The position numbers were made by a program, and so were the translations under genes. Shown here piece by piece: positions 44,082 to 56,000 of a stretch of DNA of 64,000 nucleotides. The notes beneath the pieces are model-generated. The model made no database searches, was not told the origin of the DNA, and saw only the letters and a program-made list of their open reading frames with translations. Every line of letters starts with the position of its first letter. The first letter of the stretch is position 1. The DNA is from Rhinopithecus roxellana (lineage: Eukaryota > Chordata > Mammalia > Primates > Cercopithecidae): the NCBI RefSeq assembly GCF_007565055.1, contig NC_044559.1, forward strand, positions 34,563,046 to 34,627,045. The letters are read 5' to 3'.

Positions 44082-47000
44082 CTGAAATCAAACATACCCC
44101 AAGTTAAAACTGAAGCTCCCCCACCCCCACTCCTGGCCGCCGTTCCCACAGGGCATGCTAAGAAGCCCCAGGAGCATTTCACAGGCTCACCCTCCCCTTC
44201 CTTTTCCCCTCTTCTACGCTCCCCAAGAAAAAGGGCCCTCAAGGCAAGAATGAGAAAGAAGCAAAGCCAATCTCTCATTTAGACCTGGCGTCTTTCTTCT
44301 GAACAAAGTAGGGTTCAAAATGCAGACTGTCGTATCCAGCGAGTCCCTGACCCTTTCTGCGAATGTAACGAGCAAGCAGTCAGCACAGCCTGGGCTGCCC
44401 TGGCCCGGGATTGATGTAGCCCGGGTAGGTTTGCCTCTGCAGAACTAATGGCTGTGACTTCAGAGAAAGCCCTGCAGGAAGTTTAACCTTCGTGTCATCT
44501 GCCTGGTCATCTCAGACCCATGAAATTAGGCGCCTTGTTTGAGCTGCATTTCACACTTCTTTAGAGCTAGCTGACCTTTGGCCAAAAATAAACTTTGAAA
44601 AGAAACAATGAGTGTGTCTTTCCCCATGGCTTTGCAAGCCAGGGTGGCTTTGCAGCTTGCTACTCACGTAAGCTCCCTGGAGACCCAGGCCCCTTGCGTT
44701 GGCCAGTTCCGCAGCCCGCCGAGCCATTTCCACTTTGTAGGAGCCAGGAGGGGTCCAGCCGACACCTCTGGTCAGGTTCAAGTCTGATTTATACTTGACC
44801 TTGAGGGTAAGAGGGAAGCAAGAGGAATATGTCAGCAGGGTTTGGAGTGGTTTGACCATTAAGTGAAGAAGATTCAAAAGGCAGCCACAATGAGACTATG
44901 TTGTCTGTCATCAGTAAAGCCAGAACAAGGGGAACAAATTTATCATAAGCAGCATCTCCCTGGCACAGGGGCCCCAATGCGCTGCGAGTCCAGCCGGCAT
45001 GTTGCTGTCTCTTGCATCTTCCCATTCAAGTGACAAAAGTTGCAACTGGGAATGGGTGGGGCAGTGACACCTGCTCCACACACTCTGTGGCCTTAGGGAG
45101 GCCACTTCCCTTCTCTGGGCTTCAGTTTCTTCCCCGGGAAAGTGCAAATGCTGGGTTAATAGCTACTAAGATCCCTTGGAAACAGTTCAGCATAGCCATC
45201 AAGAGCTTGGGCCCTCACAGCACACAAAAAGAGGTTGATATCCCAGGTCTGCCACTTATTTGTTATGGGATCTTGAGTAAGTCACTGAACCTCTCTGAGC
45301 CTCAGGTTCCTCATCTGTAAAATGAGGCAGTCCTGGGGTTGGCATGAGTGCCAATGGCACGAGGCTTGGAAAGCATTTGACACAGAGCCTGGCCCACAGA
45401 AGACACTCAAGAAGTGGTAGTTACTCTTGTTATTCTTTCTGGCACTAAAGCGTTAAGTGTCTTGGATTCTCTCTCAGCCCAGCTCCCCCAGAAGCTAACA
45501 TGGAACATGGCATTATGGCCATCTCTTAGGAAGAGGCACCAGAGGAAGGGCCTCAGGGGAGTGGGTGGAGGTGGCTCACATCACTCTGCAGCTGGTGGGC
45601 CTTCTGAGCGTGCCTGAGGCCCAGCTGCTCCGGGTCACAGGTGGGCTGGGGCAGGGGCTGCCTGTAGTGCACGTCGCTGGCCAGCTGCTGGCTCCTCTTG
45701 GCCTGAAGGAGGCCGGGCTGGTCTGTGCGGCTGTGAAACTGGGACCGACTCTTGGCAAAGTCCTTCTTGTACTCATTGTCACTCTGGAGCCTGCCAACAT
45801 TGAGGAAATGCTTCATCCTTGGGTCATCGTCGACGCTGCGGTACCCGATCTGCAGGCCTCGGTCCCGCAGGAAAGCCTCTTTGTACCGGAACTGCAAGTC
45901 AGAGGAGCAGAGGCAGGTCATGGGTGCCTACCTCCCCCAGGGCCAGCCTCACATATGGGGCCATCCCAGGGCATTCTCAGCAGGCGGCTCAAGAGTAGGT
46001 TAAAGGCACAGGCTTTGGATCCAGGTAGACCTATCTGTGTGGCCATGGGCCAGTTATTGAGTTTCTCTGTGAGCCTCAGTTTCCCCATCTGATAAAATTG
46101 GAGAATGATCTCCACCCCATAGGACGCTAAGAGGATTCAATCAGACAGGGACTGAGCTTCATGTCTGGCACGAGCTCTGGCCCACTGAGTGGTGGCTACT
46201 GGTATTGTCACTATTATCATTGATACTCAACAGGAAGAGAAATGTGCCCATTCTCACATAGGCCAGTCTGCCTTTGATTCTTTCCAGCTTTCAGGGACCT
46301 AGTCCAGTGCTCCTCAAACCATCTACAGTGAAGACTCAGTCCCAATTTGATTTGCTTTTTACATTTCCAATGCATTAAAGACCCATGTATGGTCCTATTG
46401 CATGTGGCTAGTATGTAGTAATACCACTTGTATTTGGTAACAATCAACCTGGCCTTCACCCTGTTCAATGAGATGAGTCCAGTGATCACACGCTTGGATG
46501 CTACAATGTCCTAATTGCTAAAAAAAAAATTTCAAAAATCACATGCTCTTAATTTCTGTACTTATCAAATTGTGGATCGGCAGGAAACTGTTCCCAGGTG
46601 AGCCTCCATCTAGCACTGTGGACACTTGCCTAGTCAATGGTGCCCTCTCTTTCAGAATACCTGCTATGTTCCTGACACCATATATGATTTTGTTTTCATC
46701 CCTACATTAATCCAGGAGATAAGATCCTTATTTCATAGATGTAGAAAATTAAGTTCAGAGAATTTGAGCAACTTGCCCAAGACAAACAGCCAATTCCTAA
46801 GTGACTGAACCAGGATTTGAACATGTCCATCTAGGGCAAAAGCCCTATCTCTTTCTATTCTGCCACTGAGCTTCAGCTAAAAGAAGTCCTTTTATTGCAA
46901 ATCAACAACCCAAGCACATATTCATGGACCTCTTGGTACTCAGCCATCATCTTTTAAGAGTGCCTCTCTAAAAAGAGAGAGAATGGGAATACAGCCCTCC

Positions 47001-50000
47001 TCGACCACAATTTCTGCCTAAGATGCTAGAAAGTAAAGCCCATGTTTTTTTCTTTCATTTAAAATACAGTACGTGTTCAGTTTTGGTGCAGAGAGATAAT
47101 CTTGACAGGTCCTGGTGGTTTGCCTTTCAACAGAACTGGGAAAACCAGAGAAAAACCCATCAATGACTATGGGAGAGAACATGGGGTCTTACATCACTGG
47201 CGATCTCCCTGGATGCCCGGGCAGTCTGGAAGGGGATGGCATCCAGCCTGAAGTCGTAACTGCCAGCCCGGGTCTGCTCCCAGGAGTTTCTGTAGACTTT
47301 CTAGATTGGAAAAACAAAAGCATGAGTAAGCAGGCACTGCACTGTCTTCCATGTTGCTGGTACTCAGCAGAAATGGTTCCTAACCTTTGTTGGCTCCCAG
47401 GACGGCAGAGCCTATAGGCCCATGTCCACCTTGGGGACTCCCTAGCACTGGGATTGGTGAGGTTGGTCATAAAAGGCTTCAGCTCTAAGCCCCCAACCCG
47501 CCCATTAGGCCCTGCTCTTGTGGGGCTTGTGATCTTCAAGTATGGCTCATTTGCAACATCCCCTTGGTATAAGAAACCCCCAACCCACTCCTTCCGGTCT
47601 TTGCATTCACTTTCAGTGCTTCAGGTTTGCAGCTTCTTGAATTCTGGAAGCTGAATTCAAGCTTCCAGAATCCAGTTTCTTCCCACATGCTGAAAGTGCT
47701 GTTCCTTGGGCCTTGGCACTCATGTGTTCGTTAGCTCCACTGACATCCGGAGGGGCCTCAGCCTGGCTTTGATGCCATGCCCTGCACCATCACTATGAGG
47801 CATGCTGCATCTCATATACACCCCTGGTGCCTGCACGAAGGGAAGAGCCTTCACCTGAATTAAATTTATTGTCAAGAACCTGACCGAGCACCTGACCCAT
47901 GTGTTTCATATCTTCCTCTTTCATTTTTTCCCTTTTCAAGTTGTTCTCACACACCCTCTGGGAGTCTGTAATCATATCCTCTTAGTCCTCAGGTAGACCC
48001 ACATCACCGATAGAGGCATCAAAATCTTCTGTGCCTTCATGTAGCTAATATTTTTTTTTTTTCAAGATAAGGGAATGGCTCTATAAAAGGAGGCATCTGG
48101 AGATCCCAGTGGAGGGCTGTTCTTTATTCAGCCACAGAGAAGGGAGACAGCAGGAGAGGCGCATCACCAACAGATGACAAAGTGACAGCCCCAGACCGTG
48201 TCGGTTGCTCACTCGTCCCACGAGCTACAGCAGGTCAGGGGGCCCTTAAGAACCGTCCTTTTGTCTCCTGGAAATGGAGGTCAAGGCTGGTGCTCTGTTC
48301 TACGGGAGATTGGGGGGATTAAGCAAAGGAGGAGTGGCAGATGAAAAGCAAAGTGGCCCACCCCATCCCACAACTGGGCCTGGAACTAGAGAGGACCACA
48401 AAGTGCTTGGGCCAAGCATGGCGGATCTCATCATTTCTCTGTACTGTAGATCATACCACCTTCACCTCCATCCTCGCCTCTGACTTCAACACTCGATGCC
48501 ATAAACTCTGAGCCAAATGTCTACTGTGTTCTAGGCCCTGAAAATGCAGAACCATTCATTCCTGGGATAATCACCTAACTGATGAATCACAGAGCCAAAA
48601 TGATTAGATTTATTGGGTCACCATTGAGTTTAGCAGTTAGGACTGAAAGACATGTAGGAACGTTCAGATTATGACAGACTGATGATCCTCTGTAGCATTC
48701 TGCTTTCTGTTTGGGTGGCCCCACAAAGGTTAGAGTAGCAAATAGAGTCAAAACTCTGATCACTCTCTCCAAGGGGCACACCATGCCTTCCTAATGAGAA
48801 CTCCCACACCAGATCTGGGCTGGTTATTGATAGCAAACTTGATGCAACATCAAACTCCAATGTCACCCCACTTTGGTGTCCAATGCACCCCAGCTTCTGA
48901 GTCTCTGTAACTCAGGGTCAACTAGAAAGCATGGCCCAGATCGGGGGTCTCCCGAGTGTGTGGGCCCCCTTTCTCTGGGTGACTTCTCCCTGTGTACTAT
49001 TTGCTTGGTTGTGATCACTTCCTCCCTGAGTTTTTTATTCTGTTGAGGTTTTTGCCTTGCCACTGGGAGTCTTTAGATTCCGTAGGCGCTTTGATTTGGA
49101 ACCCTGGGCGTTCCTCTTCTTTATCACAGTGGGCACAGTTTTGTCCTCATCCTCACACATTAGAGTCATTTGATTTTTAGTTATTTCGGCTGCCTTACAC
49201 ATCTCAATGGCTTTCTTTGCCCAGGAAGGTCACTTTCCCTCCACATCTTCCTTACAGAGCACTTGATCCAATTGTGCGTATTCTACACGCCCCCGAAGAA
49301 GTGCTCTTTCAAAAGAGGTTCATGAGTTATCCATATCCGCATACCCTGGTGGCTAATTTCAGCTCCAGGACTCTGCAGACCGGTGTCCCTTGTGAGAGGG
49401 AAGATGCTTCTATCACCAGCCTGGGGTGACTCTCCTCCTGAAGCCGGGCCCCAAATGCACTGGCAGCTTTATCCCACTTTCTACAGCGATGGGTCTCCAA
49501 TAGTTCCTCAAATGGAGGCCTTGCCTTCCCCCATCCTTGAAGCATTAATGAGATGGATGTTTTGTGCAGGCTCTGCTGAGGGGGAGGTCCTGCTTCCCTA
49601 GATGGAGGTCAGCCCACCAGAGCTGCTGTTCTAAAATTATCCCTTGCACATCCTTCAAAAGCATCAAATGGTCATAATAACTCATATTTACAAAGCACCA
49701 TCGCATTCACTGCATGGGATCCCACAGGGCTTTACAAACGCAACAAACTAATACACACGCTAACTAGAAGGCGCCTCTTGCCAACCCCTGCGAGGCAGCC
49801 ACCTCTGGGGTGAACGGTAGCAGCTGTTGATCTGCACGGAGCCCCAGGACACAATGGCCAGGCCAGGGAGGGAAGAATGGCCGGACTCTGGGAGGCCCCA
49901 CGCTGCCCCAGGCCAACACACTCAGCCTGTGTTATTCTGATCTGACAGTGTCTTTTGATTCCGCCGTCTCTCTACCTGTTATCCAAGGATCATAGCTTTG

Positions 50001-53000
50001 CTGGCCAAGCGGCCGCCTATTCTATTACAACCAGGGGCTTCCAACCCCTGCTAACAACAAGCCTGGGTTTAGGAAACAGTAGCTTGGTTATGCACGCAAA
50101 GGGCACATGTCCAAGGGAAACGAAAGCGTTGGAGGCCACAGTCCCATGCACAAAGGAGCGAGCTGCATTCGGATGGGATGGGCTACCATTGCAGCATCTT
50201 TCCAAACTGCGGAGTGAGACAGAGCCACTCCATCTCCAGTGACACTACTCTGAATGGCTACAGAGAGGGGTCCAGGAAACAGGAAGAGCAGGTGTCTACA
50301 CCCGCTAGGACCAGGGGACCACTCCCCTCATGGTTACCCAGCACATCACCGCGGTCTTTGGAGCCATGCCCAAGTCAGAATTTTAGAGCTGGAAAGAACC
50401 TCAGTTTAGCTCAGCCCCGTTACCATTTTGCAGATAAAAAAAAAAAAAAAAATGAAGACCACTGAGGAAAGTGACTGAAAGTCACGCAAACAGTTTCTCA
50501 GTTCAGTGTCCTTTCTGTTCCAAGTCCTCCCTCCTAGAACTTTAAAAAACAAAACAAAACAAGATCCACATTGGGTACAGATAATTTTACAAAAGTAGGC
50601 ACACACTCCATGAACCACCAGTTCACTTACATCACTCAGATGCAGCGCATTGAGGCGGGCTCGGGTGAAATCGGGGTGGTCGGGGATCAGGGTGTATCTG
50701 TGCAGGGATTCTGCATCTCCGGATCTATACATGCGCTGTGGATAAGATGGGCTCATGGTAAATGGAGAACTGTGTGGGCTGAAACCACAGGGGAAAAGCA
50801 ACTGACTCCTTTTCCTGCCCCTCCACCTGAGTGCCCACCGCATAGAACAGAACCCAGTCCTGCCCGTGGACAGTGTCCCTCCAGAACCCACAATTTGATG
50901 GAGGATGCCTTTATAGCCAGGGTCAGATGGGGCAGCTGGTTTTAAATAGACTGTTAAAAATCTTCATCAAGATCTGCTCCAAATGGGCCACAAACCAACA
51001 CCACGATTGGCCATACCTGGGTGTTTTACACAATAGAAGATATGCAGATATTTCAGGGAATCTTTGCAATTGAGCATTGGACATGCTTTTTACTAGTAAC
51101 AAGATACAGCCTCGGGCGGGCGCGGTGGCTCACGCCTATAATCCCAGCACTTTGAGAGGCTGAGGCGGGTGGATCATGAGGTCAGGAGTTCAAGATCAGC
51201 ATGGCCAACATGGTGAAACCCCGTCTCTACTAAAAACTACAAAAATTAGCCGAGCGTGGTGGCAGGTGCCTGTGGTTCCGGCTATGCGGGAGGCTGAGGC
51301 AGAAGAATCGCTTGAATCCAGGAGGTGGAGGTTGCAGTGAGCCACGATCGTGTCACTGCACCTCAGCCTGGGTGACAGGGCGAGACTGTCTCAAAAAAAA
51401 AAAAAAAAAGGTACAGTCTCAAATGCCTTTGTTGTTTAACATTAATGGTAATAATTATAATATGCATAGTTAGTCATTTCTCTTTGTTATAAAACATCTT
51501 AATATATGTTAAAGAAATTAGTATTTTCATAGCCCACCTGGATCACAGGAAGGCACAATTTTAAAACTCCAAGATTTATCTGGTTTTTATTTTTAAAGCA
51601 GTGATTTAAGAATTACAAACAATTTCAGGAAGTGTTTGAGTCTTATGTATTTTTAAAGGTGAAACTGTAATATTCTGATCAATTCCCAAATTTAACTCAG
51701 GCTTTACAAATATGAACCGGTCAGTACAGCAGTCAGGCTATCTGTGAAATGGAGCAGCTGTCACTTTGCATGTAGAACTGAATCCCTTAACAATTTCAGG
51801 GGAAAAACATTAACCTCCTATTCCTTGACATAAAGACAGGAATGAGGAAATAGGGCTAAATTATACAGAGAGTAAAAGCAGAAAGAAGCTTTAAATACAG
51901 CTGTTCTTTCCCCCCCCCCCCCAACTGGGTTATATTAATCTTTTAATTCCACTGCCATCTATCAACAAGCAACATGTATCTGATCGAGTGTTTGGCAAGG
52001 GATCATCAATAATACCAAGCATTATTATCATTGTGATTACAAATCAAACCATGACAAGGAGCACTTATTGAGAACTTACTGTGTTCCATGTACTTGCTAA
52101 AAGCTTTCTGTGCCTTTATTTAATCCTCATTTAATTCATTTAATCTTAGAAAATGGTTGCTATTATTATCCTCCCCGCAACCCCAACCTCCTTTAAATAA
52201 AGGAAACAAGGTTAGAAGGGATTCAGTAACTGGCCCAAGAATATCCAGGCAATAGAAAGGTTTGCACGCCCATCTGTTCAGATCATCCAGGTAGCAGAAA
52301 GGAAGTTTGCACCGCCATCTGTCCAGAGCCTGTGTTCTTAGACCCGGACCACTGAGCAGCAGTGCTACACTGCATGCCCAGGATGAATGACAAGAAAGGA
52401 CCTACCTCATTGCAGTGTATATAGCTGTTCTTGGCATGAACCAGGTCTGGGGAGTCAACCACTGTGGTGAACTTGATACTGTCTGGTTTTTTACGGTACT
52501 TGGTCTATAAGAGAAAGACAAAGATTCTCATGAAACACAGTCAAATATCATGCATTTTTCAGAATGCAGCTTCACTCCACCTTCTCAGTACCTAACATGC
52601 CAATCATACTGTTGGAAAACAAGCCTCTCTTCTTGGCAGGTACCTAACAATCAAGAGTATAAAAAGATTCAGCTGCCTCTGTGATAAGGAACATTTTACA
52701 GGTATTTACTCTCTTGAAGAGAGAGGCAGCTGAATACTAGGTATTTAGTCTCTTGAAGAGAGAGGCAGCAAAATACTATGGCTCCCTACAATAAAGGAAT
52801 TCAGTAAAGGGCAGTATTCAGCATCAATGTGGCCCTGCTTGGACCCTGTCCAAATACATTCTGTTATTAAGAAACTGAAGAAGGCAGTGTCACCTTCGAG
52901 GGAATTCCAGGGCAGGGATCCCCAGGCTGTTAGTATGGTAAGGAGTTCAGTTAATGTAACTATTCCTGGGCAAATTTTAACACTATCAGAAATCAGAAAA

Positions 53001-56000
53001 CCTCTGAAAACAGAGTCAACTCGGTAGATGGGTGGCAAATTCCTCCTCCTCTCAATACAAAGAATGGGCCAGTTTAGATGACAATTGTACGTAATGTATT
53101 TATTGAGAACTTTCTAATACATCATGCCTTCAGTTCCTCAGCAGTGAATTCATTTGGAGGGAAATCTCACTCTGTCTTGGGATTTGGTTGCACCTGGCCC
53201 TCCAAAAATACTGGGAGTCTAGTGACCATAAGGCCCTTTGGGATCTCCACTCCATGAACAGATTCCTTCTTCAAAAGGAAATGCTAGCTTGCCCTTGTCG
53301 CTTGTGGTGGGGACAGGTTGATGGTACCTCGCTGATGAGTTCTCCAGCCTTCTTTGCACTCTCTATCTGTGGAGATCTCAGCGCCAGCCACCCTATGCCC
53401 TTCATGCTGACCAGGTCTGACTTGTAGCGCAACTGCAGGGAGAAAATCGTGGGCTTTATCAGGAGAGTGCCTAAGATGACCACAGCATTTCAAGAAGATC
53501 CTTGATTTGTAATAGCGTTTGTAATAATGCTTCATCACAACATTTTAACATCTTCACTGGGAGTACATTCTGCATGTCATCAAGTCAAACTGTTTGAATT
53601 TGTACATTCTACCAGGAATTAATTAATGCATCACATACGAGATACAAGAAGGTCCCACCAGTGAACTGGCAGGATTTAAAGCAGAGAGTAACCACCTATG
53701 TGGACGATCGCATAAAGAAAGAGCTGAGATATATGCTCATATCTAAGCACCAGCTGGGATTATTTTGTTTCATTCTGCCAGTGAGGCCATTACCCGCCTG
53801 CCTAAATAGAAACATTCTGCACACTGTTCAGGCTTTGAACTCTGGGTTCAACCTCCTATGACTGGGAGCAAATCACTTTAACCAAAATGTGACTCAGTTT
53901 CTCTCTGTGATACTCAAAGTTCATAACAACCCCTCTGTTCTCATAAAAACACCTGCTAGTACTCAGGGCTAAGAGCCACTCTTTAAGTTAGATTTTTGTT
54001 CTTGTGATAATGGTAGTGGGGGGGAAAGAAGTCAATTATAGCAGGACTTTAAAAATGGAAACAAACTTACATGCCACCAGCTAATAGTGAGTAAATCATT
54101 TTAACTTCTTCATGCCTCAGTTTACCACCTCCTCCTACTGTTACTCATTATGATTTGTTTACATTCCAAAAATGGGCTAAGCCTTATTTTCTTTCCTCAT
54201 TTTAAGAGCTCAGAAGGTTAGGCTACGGCATCGGTCCTGGGAGGAAATAATAAATGGTGCTTTAGGACAGTAGGTCTGATGGGTAACCTTCCCAAATGTT
54301 GAATCTCATTACTATTCCTTGATCTGCCCACCATTGCCTACAATGAGACAGTCGCCTGAATGCTTCTCTTCTTCTCTTCTCTTCTCTTTATAGAAATTAG
54401 GCATTTTTTAAAGGTGGAAAAAGCCTCTCTAAGAAAATCTAAAATTTGGATCTAAACGATGTTGATGGCATTTCTCTAATTTAGACATAAGCTCTGCTGT
54501 AACGCAAAATATCACTCCAGAAATCAGCCTCTCGGCCTTTTTCGTTCTCTTTCATTTCAGGATTCACAGCGCTCCTCACAGCTGGCCTCAAAGAGGGTCC
54601 GTTTCTGATCTACTGTCTGCTGGTTAATGCCCCTGTGCAAATTCGACTGTGCCTTCCAACTGGTGAAGGGAGACATCACTCAGGCTCAGGAGCAGGTTTC
54701 GAAACCCCATGTCAGTAAGATTGCTTTTTATACCACGATCTTTCAGTCTACACCGGCAAAGCTTTTGCCTTGCACTCTGATAAAGAACAGAGAAAATTGG
54801 ATAAATTTCTAAGTTGGAGAGAATAATCCTACAGGGCCTCTTCACAGCCGGGCCTTGCTCCTTTCATAAACGAGATGAAGTGGGGAGCGCTCTTTCAACT
54901 TGCCTTTTGTTGAGCTGAACAGTACGATCCCAGGTAAGTCAGAAAGCAAGATGCAGGTTCCCCAAAGATCTGACTGTGCCTCCAACTCTCTTATAAATGG
55001 ATTGTCTATTGATATCTCAGCTCCCAGCCCAGCTTTGACTATTCACGCAGATCCTAAAAACAACACACCTGCCCCAGACTTCATGATAAAAGAGGGGGCA
55101 AGGGGAGGGGAGTCAAGAAGAATCTGCTACCCAAAGATGGTTTCGAAGAAGGATTATAAGATAATGAGGGACCTTTCAAAGCTGCACAGCTGAATCTGGC
55201 TTCCCCAAATGGCAGCCTCACTTTTTTTCCCCTCTTACATATTAAGGTCTAGAAGCCTTCTTCTGATTCACACATGGGGTTACCCAGCACCCCCATTTTG
55301 GAGCACTGTGTTGCAAATGCTCAAGCTGTAGCTTTTAGTCCCCGAGTTCTAATGCAGAAGGAATGATGTAAACCACCACACCTGGCTAATGTTTTTTATT
55401 TTCTATTTTTTAGAGATAGAGTCTCCTTATGTTGCCCAAGCTGCTCTATAACTCCTGGACTCAAGCAATCTTCCTGTCTCAGCTTCCCAAATGTGGGATT
55501 ACAGGTGTGTGCCACCATGCCCAGCCTAAGGAACAGTTATTCCCATTCACAGAAACATTTTGGTTGTCAAATGATTGTTCAGACTCTCAGTAGAGCCACC
55601 AGCTGCTGTACTGTGGGTAAGCCACACCAGTAGTGGTTAAGAGGACAGACACAGAGCACCTGGGTTCAGAATCCAGCCATCTGGGGAAGCCAAAGAGATT
55701 GAACCAGGAGTTAAGAGGCAAGAGCTGGAAGCCTCACTGTGCCTTGTCCTAGCTGTACAGTCTTGAGGAAGTCATTTTCCTACCAGCTGTGGCCTTGGGT
55801 AAGCTACTTAGATTATTAGTGCCTTATTGCCACATCCCGTAAAGAGAAGTCATACTGGTACCCACCTAGATATTAAATGAGATAGTTTACACAAAATGCT
55901 TACGCCCATGTCTAGCCCAGGGTAAGCGTTCCATACATTTTGGTTATTGCTGTTGTTATTTCTGAGGGAAAAACTGAGTCCCGAGAGCTTAAGGAGTCTA

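Larger units (their letters stand above)
43411..44605 (+). other. HABP2: HABP2 3' UTR (extent inferred)
   Basis: Untranslated continuation of exon 13. Two AATAAA signals are present, at 43847-43852 and 44587-44592. The second has a GT-rich stretch 15-25 bases downstream and gives a UTR of about 1.2 kb, close to the human transcript as I remember it. The right boundary is therefore approximate. The stretch contains the whole last NRAP exon in antisense. Confidence 0.6.
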
